DNA of 33,212 bases, from assembly GCA_017621515.1 (NCBI GenBank), contig JAGASY010000082.1, forward strand, positions 1-33,212, read 5' to 3'. Under the pieces are notes generated by a model, which was not told where the DNA came from, did no database searches, and was given only the letters and a program-made list of their open reading frames with translations. The translations under genes and the position numbers were made by a program. The first letter of the stretch is position 1. Every line of letters starts with the position of its first letter. Below are positions 16,368-26,046 of the stretch, one piece after another. This DNA is from Bacteroidaceae bacterium (GTDB lineage Bacteria > Bacteroidota > Bacteroidia > Bacteroidales > Bacteroidaceae).

Positions 16368-17036
16368 ATGAAGAAATTAATCCTTTTCGCATTATTCCTT
16401 GTGACTGCAGGTACAACCATGACTATCTTTCAGTCATGCGACAATGGCGAAACATACGCAGACATGAAAGACAAAGAAAAGAAAGCGATACGCGGTTTTC
16501 TTGAAAACAACGATTTTGTAGGGAAAATCAACGTGATAAGCGAATCGGAATTTTATGCGCAAGATTCCATCACAGACACAGCTCAGAACCAGTTTGTCCT
16601 GTTTGAAGACGATGGTGTGTATATGCAGATTGTGCGTAAAGGCGAGGGACAGACAATGGTGGAAATGTCGAAAGAATTTCCGGACAGTACAGTAAGCAAG
16701 CAGATTCTGTGCCGCTATCTGGAATATGACATTGAAGGCGGAGACACTACAAGCAGCAACATATATACTCCGGCTATTGTAGATAAGATGCTATGTAAGT
16801 ATGTACACAGGGGAAGAACTTATACGGCCTCCTTCACAGAAGGCTACATGCAATCGACCTATAATTCGACAGTACCTTCCGGATGGCTCAAGCCGCTCGA
16901 CTATATCCGCCTGACAAGAAATGCCGGAAGAACCGCCAAGGTACGTATCATCGTTCCGCACTCTTCCGGAACGACCAACGCATCGCGATATGTGCTGCCT
17001 TGCTATTATGAAATAACCTATCAGTTAGGAAGATAA
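16368..17036 (+). CDS. DUF4827-like lipoprotein (222 aa)
   Basis: I place the start at 16368, since MKKLILFALFLVTAGTTMTI followed by FQSC is a lipoprotein signal with lipobox; an earlier in-frame ATG would bury it. The mature protein opens with a charged helix (ADMKDKEKKAIRGFLENNDF) and continues as a beta-rich domain with SSNIYTPAIVDKMLCKYVHR and a C-terminal YVLPCYYEITYQLGR. This resembles the DUF4827 lipoproteins of Bacteroidales, which may have an FKBP-like fold; that is recall, not a search. Function is unknown. The gene is 32 bp upstream of glmM in the same direction, a likely operon. Confidence 0.8.
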   Translation: MKKLILFALFLVTAGTTMTIFQSCDNGETYADMKDKEKKAIRGFLENNDFVGKINVISESEFYAQDSITDTAQNQFVLFEDDGVYMQIVRKGEGQTMVEMSKEFPDSTVSKQILCRYLEYDIEGGDTTSSNIYTPAIVDKMLCKYVHRGRTYTASFTEGYMQSTYNSTVPSGWLKPLDYIRLTRNAGRTAKVRIIVPHSSGTTNASRYVLPCYYEITYQLGR

Positions 17037-17068
17037 ACTTATTTATCAATATAAAATCAACAAACTGT

Positions 17069-18457
17069 ATGTCATTAATAAAATCAATCTCCGGCATCCG
17101 CGGAACCATAGGGGGCAAAGCAGGAGAGGGCTTGAATCCACTTGATATTATAAAGTTCACATCTGCATACGCAACTTTCATCCGCCGCACAACAAAAATC
17201 ACCACCAACAAAATCGTAGTGGGAAGAGATGCACGTATCTCAGGCGAAATGGTGAAGAACGTGGTGTGCGGAACGCTCATGGGAATGGGATTTGACGTGG
17301 TGAACATCGGTCTCGCCTCTACACCGACCACAGAAATCGCTGTCGCAATGGAAGGTGCATGCGGAGGCATCATCATCACGGCAAGTCATAATCCGCGTCA
17401 CTGGAATGCCTTGAAACTGCTGAACGAGAAAGGCGAGTTTCTTAATGCTGAAGAGGGAAACGAGATTCTGCGAATTGCAGAGGCGGAAGAGTTCGACTAT
17501 GCCGACGTTGACCACATAGGTCATTATTCGGAAGACAATACATACAACCAGAAGCATATAGACATGGTTCTTAAGCTTGACCTTGTAGATGTGGAAGCTA
17601 TACGCAAGGCAAACTTCAAGGTGGCATTCGACTCCATCAATTCTGTAGGAGGAATCATTCTGCCGATGCTTCTCCAGCAACTCGGAGTACAGACCATTAC
17701 TCCGCTCTATGCAGAGCCTACCGGCGACTTCCAACATAACCCGGAACCTTTGGAGAAAAACCTGTCTGACATTATGGAACTGATGTCACGCGGCGAACAC
17801 GATGTAGCTTTTGTGGTTGACCCTGACGTTGACCGTCTGGCATTTATCTGCGAAGACGGAACCATGTATGGAGAGGAATATACACTCGTGACAGTGGCAG
17901 ACTATGTACTCAAACATACACAAGGGAACACCGTGAGCAATCTCAGTTCTACCCGTGCATTGCGCGATGTCACAGAGAAATACGGAGCGGAGTACAATGC
18001 GGCGGCTGTAGGCGAAGTGAATGTAGTGACGAAGATGAAAGACACGCACGCTGTGATTGGCGGCGAAGGCAATGGAGGTGTCATCTACCCTGCCGCACAT
18101 TACGGAAGAGATGCTCTTGTCGGAATCGCTTTGTTCCTGAGTCACCTCGCTCATGAGGGCAAGAAAGTGAGCGAGATAAGAAGATCTTATCCGGAATATT
18201 TTATCGCCAAGAACCGTATCGACCTTGATGCGGCTACCAATGTGGATGCCATTCTGGAGCGTGTGAAGGACTTATATAAGAATGAGAAGGTGAATGACAT
18301 TGACGGAGTGAAGATTGATTTTCCGGACAAATGGGTACACCTGCGCAAATCGAACACAGAACCGATTATCCGCGTCTATAGCGAAGCCTCCACAATGGAA
18401 GAGGCTGACGCGCTCGGGAAAAAGATAATGGATGTGGTCTATTCGCTGAAAGGCTGA
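17069..18457 (+). CDS. glmM: Phosphoglucosamine mutase (GlmM type, 462 aa)
   Basis: A member of the alpha-D-phosphohexomutase family that, as GlmM, converts glucosamine-6-P to glucosamine-1-P for peptidoglycan and LPS precursors. The phosphoserine loop is TASHNPRHWNALK with S106; the Mg2+ loop is DPDVDRLA with D251, D253 and D255; the sugar loop contains GGEGNGGVIYP; and the phosphate-binding C-terminal loop has RKSNTEPIIRVYSEA. These are all intact and full length. Phosphomannomutase/phosphoglucomutase activity cannot be excluded from motifs, but the SGIRGTIGG start and Bacteroidota context favour GlmM. A 21-bp terminator follows. Confidence 0.92.
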   Translation: MSLIKSISGIRGTIGGKAGEGLNPLDIIKFTSAYATFIRRTTKITTNKIVVGRDARISGEMVKNVVCGTLMGMGFDVVNIGLASTPTTEIAVAMEGACGGIIITASHNPRHWNALKLLNEKGEFLNAEEGNEILRIAEAEEFDYADVDHIGHYSEDNTYNQKHIDMVLKLDLVDVEAIRKANFKVAFDSINSVGGIILPMLLQQLGVQTITPLYAEPTGDFQHNPEPLEKNLSDIMELMSRGEHDVAFVVDPDVDRLAFICEDGTMYGEEYTLVTVADYVLKHTQGNTVSNLSSTRALRDVTEKYGAEYNAAAVGEVNVVTKMKDTHAVIGGEGNGGVIYPAAHYGRDALVGIALFLSHLAHEGKKVSEIRRSYPEYFIAKNRIDLDAATNVDAILERVKDLYKNEKVNDIDGVKIDFPDKWVHLRKSNTEPIIRVYSEASTMEEADALGKKIMDVVYSLKG

Positions 18458-18478
18458 CCATACACCTATATATAATAG

Positions 18479-18531
18479 AAAGAAAATCTCCTGTCATTCT
18501 CAATATGTCGGAATGACAGGAGATTTTCTTT
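18479..18531. terminator. Strong bidirectional terminator after glmM
   Basis: Perfect 21-bp stem (18479-18499 with 18511-18531) around an 11-nt loop; the arms begin AAAGAAAAT and end ATTTTCTTT, giving T-runs on both strands. It separates glmM (+) from the GH43 gene (-). Confidence 0.85.
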
Positions 18532-18600
18532 TATGCAAAGACAGCTAAGCTTTGCGTTAAAGTAGTCACAAAGACTTCATCACCTTTTCAGAAACAAGAG

Positions 18601-20721
18601 TTATTCCACCGCTTCCCAACGGAAAACCGTTCCGTTGCGCCTTCCGGGGGCAGCACCTTGCCAATCGGCAGAATAAGGTGCACCGTCATAAGCATCCTTG
18701 CCCACATAGCGGTTCGTCTGCAAAGCCAGCAACATACATTCGTTGCGCAACATGTCCTGCCACATAAACACTGATGCCTTCTCTTTGTCTGACGTCAGGC
18801 GCACATCGCCGGAAAGTCCTTCTCCGGCAATATATACGTATCTTCCGTCCGCACACTGCAAAATCACTTTTCCGGTTCCCTTATCAATCACTTGGAAACG
18901 CGTCTGCGGAGAATTGGCTTCGCGGCTGCCTTGCCAAGCATCGTGCATCAATCCTTTCGATGTAGCCAACATCGGGTTTCCCGTGGCAAGATTGATTAAG
19001 CGCACAGTCTTGCCAAACGGTATGTTAGCGGAACGGTCTGCCATCGGTTCCTCCACAGTGAAATCATCAAAATCCGCATATCCGCCTTTCTTGCCTCCGC
19101 TGTTGTAAGCAAAAAGCATGGTGCGCGAACCTTGGAATGTCTTCAGCTGATAAGGCAGGAGAACGGTGTCACCGACATTCTCAAAGCTACGGTTATCGAC
19201 AGAATAAGAGAACTGAACTTTGTCATTATCGTAATCTCCGTCTATACGCAGCCAAAGTTTCTTGTGTTTCTTTATATCCAAATCTTTGGTCTTATTGCCA
19301 TACTGGTCATGCCAACGCAAAGTCAAGCCTTCCGGTGCACACACCACGCCAAGCCATGCACAAGGAATATTTTGTATGCCGAGACCTGCAATGTCGCCCG
19401 GTTTCAGATGTGAAGCATCGAGCATCACTGTGGTTGTGGAAACAGGCCCGATAACTCTTTGTGTGAGAGAATTGCGCGCACGGAGCAAATTTTCAGCCGG
19501 CATGGTATGCAAGCGCAACACACCTTTGTTCAAAGCCCACATCTTGTCGTCCGGATTGTGGTTCCATTGCCACACCTTCTGCAAGGATTTTGAGGAGAAG
19601 TCGTCAGAACGTCTGTACGGTCCGTGGGGTTTGACCGTGTCCGTACCGGCAATGACGGGTTTGCTCCATGTACGCGGTGAACGTCCTAAGTTCCCTTCAA
19701 GTCCGAAGAAAGGCCAACCGTCTTTCCATGTCACAGGAGACAGACATGTCGTCCGCCCGACGGAATGGAAATCCTGCATAGACCATCCCCACCAGTCGCC
19801 GTTCTCAAGCTGCACAATACCGCCCTGATGAATCGTATTGCAAGCAAAAACACGCTTGTCCGGCGCATGAAGTTTAAAATCAAATCCGTCAGAAGGCACT
19901 TTCCCGTTGTCGGTTGCATTAATCGTTGACCATCCGGAATGGTATCCGTATGACTCTCTCTGGCTGATTACACACGTCTCGTATGGTCCGAAAATATTCT
20001 TTGCACGTGCGCATTGCATACGTCCCATCGGTGCGTAGTCGGCACTGAGGATATAGTACATTCCATCAATCTTATAAATATGGTGTCCTTCGCCCATTGC
20101 GTTTCCTCCCGGAATTATCACTCTTTCGCTTCCTTCCACCGGTCCGCTGAAGTCTGGTTTCAGTTCGGTACACTTAACTTCATCATAGCCGTGAACCGCA
20201 TAAATCTTCCCGTCATCATCAAAAAGAACGGACAAATCATATATCCGCCCTTTCATGTTGACATGTTTCCACGGTCCTGTAATCTTTTCACTTATATAAA
20301 CCTGCATTCCCACACCGTTAATATTGGAAAACACATAGAACTTACCGTTGTGATAACGTATGCACGGCGCCCATATTCCTTGACCATACACTTCCCTACC
20401 TTCTTCCAGTGAGAACTCCGGATGTCCAGGGAAGTCGAAACGGTCAAAGCAATAGCTCACATTTGTCCAGTTTACAAGGTCTTTCGAATGCAGAATGACA
20501 AGTCCGGGAACACTGTGCATGGTGGTTCCGGCTAAATAGAAATCACTGCCGACACGTATGATGTCCGGATCTGAAAATTCATCATAGAACAGCGGATTCG
20601 TAAAAGTACCGTTTCCATTGTCTGCGCTCCACGTCTCCGTAGCCGGTACCTGTGCAAACGAAGCACAAGCAAAGGAAGCAAGTGTAAAACCTGCAAGAAC
20701 AGTTTTGATAATGTTTCTCAT
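18601..20721 (-). CDS. Secreted GH43-family glycoside hydrolase (706 aa)
   Basis: After a signal peptide (residues 1-23, ending ACASFAQ) comes a five-bladed GH43 catalytic domain. The catalytic base is D51 in FSDPDIIRV, the pKa modulator D162 in YDLSVLFDDDGK and the acid E211 in MGEGHHIYK. Residues about 370-570 form a beta-sandwich typical of large GH43 xylosidase/arabinosidase enzymes (subfamily 12-like), and about 575-706 look like a beta-trefoil sugar-binding module (RFQVIDKGTGKVILQCADGR). The likely substrate is alpha-L-arabinofuranoside or beta-xyloside side chains of pectin, acting in the periplasm or outside; the CE12 and GH2 neighbours favour rhamnogalacturonan. Subfamily and substrate are inferred. 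Confidence 0.9.
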   Translation of the reverse strand: MRNIIKTVLAGFTLASFACASFAQVPATETWSADNGNGTFTNPLFYDEFSDPDIIRVGSDFYLAGTTMHSVPGLVILHSKDLVNWTNVSYCFDRFDFPGHPEFSLEEGREVYGQGIWAPCIRYHNGKFYVFSNINGVGMQVYISEKITGPWKHVNMKGRIYDLSVLFDDDGKIYAVHGYDEVKCTELKPDFSGPVEGSERVIIPGGNAMGEGHHIYKIDGMYYILSADYAPMGRMQCARAKNIFGPYETCVISQRESYGYHSGWSTINATDNGKVPSDGFDFKLHAPDKRVFACNTIHQGGIVQLENGDWWGWSMQDFHSVGRTTCLSPVTWKDGWPFFGLEGNLGRSPRTWSKPVIAGTDTVKPHGPYRRSDDFSSKSLQKVWQWNHNPDDKMWALNKGVLRLHTMPAENLLRARNSLTQRVIGPVSTTTVMLDASHLKPGDIAGLGIQNIPCAWLGVVCAPEGLTLRWHDQYGNKTKDLDIKKHKKLWLRIDGDYDNDKVQFSYSVDNRSFENVGDTVLLPYQLKTFQGSRTMLFAYNSGGKKGGYADFDDFTVEEPMADRSANIPFGKTVRLINLATGNPMLATSKGLMHDAWQGSREANSPQTRFQVIDKGTGKVILQCADGRYVYIAGEGLSGDVRLTSDKEKASVFMWQDMLRNECMLLALQTNRYVGKDAYDGAPYSADWQGAAPGRRNGTVFRWEAVE

Positions 20722-20779
20722 ATCTTTATTTTTTGAAGTTTAACTCCATTGCCGCAAATGCAACAACCATAAATTTTGT

Positions 20780-20809
20780 CAAAGGTACTCTTTTTATGTT
20801 TAACTCAAC
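20780..20809 (-). promoter_or_regulatory. Promoter of the GH43 gene
   Basis: Read leftward: GTTG, 18 bp, TACCTTTG (20780-20787). This is close to the Bacteroidota consensus, about 60 bp before the GH43 start. Confidence 0.65.
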
Positions 20810-20960
20810 GGACAAAATATGACAAATCTTCCTTCTTTTGGGACATTGTTACATCATAAAGTTACAAATACGACAAAGAAATCCCACCTTCTGCCCAATT
20901 TTAATCTAAATATCATATAAAAATGTATATAACATGTATCCCAAACCAACAAAAAAATTC

Positions 20961-20968
20961 TATCTTTG
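20961..20968 (+). promoter_or_regulatory. Candidate -7 box of the MaoC-like gene
   Basis: TATCTTTG, 42 bp before the ATG at 21011. No good -33 is visible. The rest of the 289-bp gap to the GH43 gene is AT-rich and holds only the two promoters. Confidence 0.5.
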
Positions 20969-21010
20969 CTACATCATTCATGAAAAAAAATCAAAAAACA
21001 GCATAACGAA

Positions 21011-21475
21011 ATGGAAAAATTAATTGTTAACTCATACGATGAGTTTGCTTCTCATCTGGGTGAAGTACTTGGAACTTCCGAATGGTTGCAGGTAGATCAG
21101 GAACGTATCAATCAGTTTGCCGATGCCACTCTTGACCACCAGTGGATACATGTAGATGTAGAGCGCGCCAAAGTGGAAAGCCCATACAAGTCAACCATTG
21201 TACACGGTTATCTTACACTCTCTTTGCTGCCTTATCTTTGGGACCAGATTATTCAGGTAAACAATCTGAAGATGATGGTAAACTACGGTATGGACAAGAT
21301 GAAGTTCGGACAAGCTGTAGTCACAGGAAGCAGTGTTCGTCTTGTGACCACTTTGCAGTCTATTGTCAACCTTCGCGGTACATGCAAGGCAGAAATCAAG
21401 TTCAAGATTGAAATCAAAGACGCAAAGAAACCTGCTCTTGAGGGTGTTGCCACATTCCTGTATTATTTCAACTGA
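21011..21475 (+). CDS. MaoC-like hot-dog dehydratase (154 aa)
   Basis: A single hot-dog-fold domain of the MaoC / (R)-specific enoyl-CoA hydratase type, which hydrates 2-enoyl-CoA to (R)-3-hydroxyacyl-CoA. The signature is the hydratase motif region INQFADATLDHQWIHVDVER, with the catalytic Asp and His, followed by STIVHGYLTLSLLPYLWDQ (the hot-dog helix) and VTGSSVRLVTTLQSI. Length matches stand-alone family members. The true substrate in Bacteroidota is not known. It is a plus-strand gene inserted between the GH43 and CE12 genes, so it is probably a bystander rather than part of pectin breakdown. Confidence 0.88.
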   Translation: MEKLIVNSYDEFASHLGEVLGTSEWLQVDQERINQFADATLDHQWIHVDVERAKVESPYKSTIVHGYLTLSLLPYLWDQIIQVNNLKMMVNYGMDKMKFGQAVVTGSSVRLVTTLQSIVNLRGTCKAEIKFKIEIKDAKKPALEGVATFLYYFN

Positions 21476-21558
21476 CAAAAAATAATTCGGAAAAACTTCA
21501 TCCGATAAGTGCCGGAACGGCAACGGATGTTCCCCAAGAGCTAACTCAAAACTCAAAC

Positions 21559-21595
21559 AATGCCCCAAAAGTTCGAAACAAACTTTTGGGGCATT
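21559..21595. terminator. Terminator between MaoC-like and CE12 genes
   Basis: Perfect 15-bp stem AATGCCCCAAAAGTT (21559-21573) and its complement (21581-21595) with a 7-nt loop. It lies between convergent genes, 84 bp past one stop and 5 bp past the other. Confidence 0.75.
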
Positions 21596-21600
21596 GCTCT

Positions 21601-22866
21601 TTAATTACCGTCCGGTTTGGCAATCTCTGTAAACGGAGAGTCATTCCAATGGAACTCATCCCTCGAATCAGGAGTCGCCGGATTGAAAGTCTTATAATCG
21701 TCACGCAGATATTCGATAAGCGGAAGGTTAAGCTGTTTCATTCCCTCTACCACCATCTTTGAAATTTCGTATGCTCCATACGGATTGAAATGAGTGTTAT
21801 CAGCAAAAGCGGTTGTCTGTCCCGGATAAGTGCCGGCAGGATAATGCACAAAAGCTTGCTTGGACGGTTCCACTCCCATCGCCTCATAGAACGTGCGGGT
21901 CATATCGTGAAGTTCTATAAGCTGAACACCCTCACGTTTGGCAACCCACCGCATAGCATCCGGATAGTCGGCATGAGTTTCCTGAATCTTTCCGTTAGAA
22001 TCAAAAGAACGACGCTGCGTAGGAGTGACAAACACAGGAACAGCCCCACGCTTACGTGCCTCATCCACAAAAGTCTTCAGACACGTGGCAAAATTATAAT
22101 ACGCGCCAGCTCCCGCAAACTTCTGTTTCTGATCGTTATGCCCGAACTCAATAAAAATGTAATCCCCACTCTTCATCAGCGAAAGAATCTTCTTCAATCT
22201 GTTGGCGGCAATGAAAGTAGAGGCTGTCTCACCGCTTTCCGCATAATTGGCAAAGCAAACTCTGTCGTCAAACCAGCGTGGTATCATTTGTCCCCAGCTT
22301 GCCCACGGTTCATTATCCTGATCCACAACCGTCGAATTGCCGCACAACCATACAGTCGGAATCTTTGCATCTGCCGGTTCTATGCGTATTGAAGCACATG
22401 CAGGAACATCGCCATTGATTTCAATCGTAAGCTTATCATCCCAATTGAGTTTCGACTCCTCGCGCTTCTTAATCTTCACACGGTCATTATCGCCAATCTT
22501 CGTGTTTCGTTTGTTGACAATAAACGAATAAATCTTAAACTCTCCTTTCTTCGTCGGAACATTCTCCAAAAAGAGTCTTCTCGATTCTGCCCTAACTGTA
22601 GTTATTCCCTTGATTTTGCTTGAGCCTAAAACCACTGTCACCTTATAGTTTCCGTCAGGAACTGCCACTGAAAAAAAGAACGGCTTTCCCACAGACTGCG
22701 GTGCCTCTATAAAATCATAGCCATAGCCTTTGGAATCAGAGTAAACGTCATCGGCTACAACCAGAGTCCCTTCTTTCACTTTCTTGTCGAAAGAGAATTG
22801 ATAGTTTTGTGCACTGACAGCCACAAAAGAGGCAGCAAAAGCACATAATGTGAATATTCTTTTCAT
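21601..22866 (-). CDS. Secreted SGNH rhamnogalacturonan acetylesterase, CE12-like (421 aa)
   Basis: Signal peptide at 1-19 (AASFVAVSAQ). An N-terminal beta-sandwich of about 150 residues precedes an SGNH hydrolase domain. Block I is LCGNSTV with nucleophile S178; note Asn where most relatives have Asp (GDST). Block II is AESGETA (G212), block III FGHNDQ (N244) and block V ADNTHFN (D356, H359). All catalytic residues are present. CE12 esterases remove O-acetyl groups from rhamnogalacturonan I or xylan; the GH2 gene upstream and GH43 downstream point to pectin. It starts 103 bp after the GH2 stop, so the two may be one transcript, although a TAATTTTG box at 22916-22923 could be a separate promoter. 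Confidence 0.9.
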   Translation of the reverse strand: MKRIFTLCAFAASFVAVSAQNYQFSFDKKVKEGTLVVADDVYSDSKGYGYDFIEAPQSVGKPFFFSVAVPDGNYKVTVVLGSSKIKGITTVRAESRRLFLENVPTKKGEFKIYSFIVNKRNTKIGDNDRVKIKKREESKLNWDDKLTIEINGDVPACASIRIEPADAKIPTVWLCGNSTVVDQDNEPWASWGQMIPRWFDDRVCFANYAESGETASTFIAANRLKKILSLMKSGDYIFIEFGHNDQKQKFAGAGAYYNFATCLKTFVDEARKRGAVPVFVTPTQRRSFDSNGKIQETHADYPDAMRWVAKREGVQLIELHDMTRTFYEAMGVEPSKQAFVHYPAGTYPGQTTAFADNTHFNPYGAYEISKMVVEGMKQLNLPLIEYLRDDYKTFNPATPDSRDEFHWNDSPFTEIAKPDGN

Positions 22867-22969
22867 AATGTTCGTTTTTTATTTCTATATCTTCATGCGA
22901 CCAACCTACAGTTTTCAAAATTACGGACTACACACAGACAATCAGTCCCTGTCTTACCGCCTTGCATTC

Positions 22970-25939
22970 TTAGAAAACTTTCTTCGGTTTCAGTTCATCA
23001 GGAGAATCCTTTGTGAACATATCAACCTTTGGAGCCACCTTTGTAAATAAATCCTCCACTAATTTCACATCGACATTAAACTTCGGCTTAAACTTGTCGG
23101 AGTTCATATATTGCAGGATAGAAGCCCGCATCTGCCGTGCCACAATACGATTATCAAGATTGCTTGTCAAATCCATCGTAGTCATCACAAGTTTTCCGCC
23201 AAGCACTTCCGCCTCAAACAACATGCCTATTTTCCGAGAAATAAACCACGTGTCGATACTCTGAACAAGCGGCTGAAAATCCGCCGGAAAATCTGTGAAT
23301 TGCATCACTTGTGCACGATTGACAAGTTCCCACCACTGCAAGTCGCTATGATAGTCAGTTGGGAAAAGTTCAAATATGGAATGGGTATTCTCCACAAAGA
23401 TTCCTGTGGTATGAGGCGGACGCATCTTAAACCATGAGGTATTCCAGAACACCGGAGTGAACTGCTGGACAACTTCCTTGCCGTAAGAAATCTTTCCGGC
23501 TGCACAAATCAACACCTTTCCACCTTTCTTCAACACCGCTTTCGCCTTGTCGTCAAGAGTGTCTGTAACCAACACATCTCCCTTGTCGTCAGCCACTTCA
23601 GCCGGATAGACCCAGAAACTCCAAGAGTTACGGCACTCCACATTATCATTATAAGCATCTACTCCGGGAATCGAAACCGTCAGATTCAGCTTCGACGGCT
23701 TCTCAATGCCGCTCAAATTAAAATCGACACTGCCAAGCTCCCGATTCGCACCGACAAGTATATCGCCTCCGGTAAGGTTACCTTCTGCAAGCACTTCCGA
23801 GGTTTCCGGATTGAAAATCTTATATACAGGCTGCACATTCTTCAAATCCTTGCCGGCAAACTGTGCCACTTCAATAGCCGCCTCGAACTTCTCATTGTTC
23901 TTATAGGTGAACTTAGGAATACGCGCCAACGGCACAACCGGCGAACAGAACGTGCGGAAGTCCTCCGCAGAGCAATAGCCTTTGTCTTCGAAGAATACAT
24001 TGGTGACACCCACAAGAGCTGTACCCTGACCGGAATAGTCGTTAAGAGCAAGCAATTGGAAACCGGCATAATCGGGTGTGCGCAGTGTACGCTCCACCTC
24101 ATGCTTGTAGCAGAGATACTGCAACTTGCCGCTTGCCATCATGAAGTCCTTGGCTCTCGACTCCATGCCATTATCGCGGAGAAGATCACGGAATATTTCA
24201 AAATTCTTCGCCTTGTTCACTCCCGTATATTTATCTATCTCATCGAAATCGGGGAAGGCGCACCACTGTCCCGTCTCGTGCGAAACGTATGGGCAGCTCA
24301 CCGTATCAATCTTCGCCCGGAAATCATACATCGACTCCGGAGCACGGCGCGCCCACTCTCCAAGTCCTCTTGCTCCTGCTTTCACATGATATTCATTCTT
24401 CGGCTGCCATGCCCATCCTCCGCCGACAGAAGCACCAGTATAGACACGACGCAAATCCGTCTTCTTCCAGTAGTCAACAAAGTCTGACACCCATTTCACC
24501 CAGTTTCCTGCCGGCTCATTGCCACATGCAAGCATACAGAAAGAAGGATGATTGCCATATACCCGACTTATTTCTTTAGTCTCTTCCATCAGATAAGAGT
24601 CAATCTTCTGCCCGTTACCCAACTTGACACCATGATTTGGCCAGCTCGGTCCTTCCGGCTGAATGTAAAGTCCGACCATATCCGCTGCAAGAAATGCTGC
24701 TTCCGGCGGACAATAAGAATGGAAACGCACATGATTGAGTCCGTATCCACGACAAATACGGAAAACTCTCAGCCAATCCTCCAGATTCATCGGAGGATAA
24801 CCGGTAAGCGGGAAATCGCAGTTTTCAACAGTTCCCCGCAATTGCACCTCACGACCGTTCACATAGAACATCTTGCCGCGCACCTCAAACTTGCGCATAC
24901 CGAACACCGTTTCCCACTCGTCGGTTCTGCCTTTCTTCACCACCTCGGCTTTGAGTTTGTAAAGCGATGGCGAAAACTCATCCCAGAGCAACATATCTTC
25001 ACCCATGTCAAGGACAAGCTCCACTTCGTTCATTCCTTTCTGCAACTTCAACTTATTGCCCTCCATCGACACACGGTGGCTGTGCTGCGTATTAAAAGAT
25101 TCAGCAGAAAGATTAACCACGACTTTTCCCGCCTCAGCTCCGTCTATTTTCAGTCTGACCACCGCCTTGCGGTTATCTACATCAGGAAAGACCTGCACGT
25201 CCGTCAGATGCGTGGCAGGCAACTCACGCAGTTCCATGCGCCCCACAACTCCGTTCCAGTCGCCCTGTGTCTGGTCTGTAACAGAATGGCTGTCGATGCC
25301 GACTCCTACAGTCTCCACCCTATTGTCTATACGCAAAGCAAGCGTGTTGGCGCCTTGACGTATATAATCAGTCACATCATACTCATGAGCCACAGACAGG
25401 CTGTTCCTCATGCCGACTTCCTCACCGTTCACCCATAACGTGGTTTCTATATGAGGACGCTCCAAATAGACGACGTATCGGCTTCCTTTGTCTATGGAGG
25501 CCATTTCTACCTTCTTCTTATACCATGCCACACCCACAAAATGTTTGTCCGGAGTAAGAAAGAACTGAAGTTTCATATTTCCCTTCTGCCTATACTTCTT
25601 CATATAAGGATTGTAGAAATATGAACTGTCGTAAAGACTTCCCACCCATTTTGTATCAATAGATATGTCATCGCCCTTCAACCGCTCGGGCATGGAGGCT
25701 GGAAGACGCATAGTATCGTCCAACTTCTTCTGACTGCCATACCATTCCTCTTTCCGTCCGACATCCTCCCGGTCTATCTGGAACTCCCACTGACCGGCAA
25801 GATCTATCACATTGCCGGCCGCTTTTTCCCACACACGCTGTTTGATTTTCTCGCTTCCGCTCTTCGACTGCTGCTGATTATCCGCAAAAACAGAAGTAAA
25901 GCAAAGCATGGAAACTAAAACAAAAATCCATTTTCTCAT
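22970..25939 (-). CDS. Secreted GH2-family glycoside hydrolase (989 aa)
   Basis: Signal peptide 1-19 (VSMLCFTSVFAD). The GH2 layout is clear: sugar-binding domain about 40-240 with ERPHIETTLWVNGEEVG, immunoglobulin-like domain about 240-350, then a TIM barrel with NHVRFHSYCPPEAAF, the acid/base in LACGNEPAGNW (E475) and the likely nucleophile in YVSHETGQWC (E555). Residues about 650-989 add further beta domains, ending in a galactose-binding-like region. GH2 enzymes of this shape in Bacteroidota act as exo-beta-galactosidases, beta-glucuronidases or arabinopyranosidases; the neighbours suggest trimming of rhamnogalacturonan. The precise specificity cannot be read from sequence. Confidence 0.92.
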   Translation of the reverse strand: MRKWIFVLVSMLCFTSVFADNQQQSKSGSEKIKQRVWEKAAGNVIDLAGQWEFQIDREDVGRKEEWYGSQKKLDDTMRLPASMPERLKGDDISIDTKWVGSLYDSSYFYNPYMKKYRQKGNMKLQFFLTPDKHFVGVAWYKKKVEMASIDKGSRYVVYLERPHIETTLWVNGEEVGMRNSLSVAHEYDVTDYIRQGANTLALRIDNRVETVGVGIDSHSVTDQTQGDWNGVVGRMELRELPATHLTDVQVFPDVDNRKAVVRLKIDGAEAGKVVVNLSAESFNTQHSHRVSMEGNKLKLQKGMNEVELVLDMGEDMLLWDEFSPSLYKLKAEVVKKGRTDEWETVFGMRKFEVRGKMFYVNGREVQLRGTVENCDFPLTGYPPMNLEDWLRVFRICRGYGLNHVRFHSYCPPEAAFLAADMVGLYIQPEGPSWPNHGVKLGNGQKIDSYLMEETKEISRVYGNHPSFCMLACGNEPAGNWVKWVSDFVDYWKKTDLRRVYTGASVGGGWAWQPKNEYHVKAGARGLGEWARRAPESMYDFRAKIDTVSCPYVSHETGQWCAFPDFDEIDKYTGVNKAKNFEIFRDLLRDNGMESRAKDFMMASGKLQYLCYKHEVERTLRTPDYAGFQLLALNDYSGQGTALVGVTNVFFEDKGYCSAEDFRTFCSPVVPLARIPKFTYKNNEKFEAAIEVAQFAGKDLKNVQPVYKIFNPETSEVLAEGNLTGGDILVGANRELGSVDFNLSGIEKPSKLNLTVSIPGVDAYNDNVECRNSWSFWVYPAEVADDKGDVLVTDTLDDKAKAVLKKGGKVLICAAGKISYGKEVVQQFTPVFWNTSWFKMRPPHTTGIFVENTHSIFELFPTDYHSDLQWWELVNRAQVMQFTDFPADFQPLVQSIDTWFISRKIGMLFEAEVLGGKLVMTTMDLTSNLDNRIVARQMRASILQYMNSDKFKPKFNVDVKLVEDLFTKVAPKVDMFTKDSPDELKPKKVF

Positions 25940-25981
25940 CTTTGTTGTTTTGACTTAAAGTTAAACCATGTATTACAGCAA

Positions 25982-25989
25982 CAAAAATA
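25982..25989 (-). promoter_or_regulatory. Candidate -7 box of the GH2 gene
   Basis: TATTTTTG read leftward, about 43 bp before the GH2 start. The -33 element is poor, as is common for activator-dependent polysaccharide genes. Confidence 0.4.
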
Positions 25990-26046
25990 CGATAAATTCT
26001 TTACAGGGAGAAATAAAAGGAACTTTTCGTACCAAAGGATTTTCCA

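Noticed and set aside
24548..25438. 296-codon plus-strand frame
   Set aside because: Lies entirely inside the GH2 gene on the opposite strand; no domain, composition typical of antisense reading.
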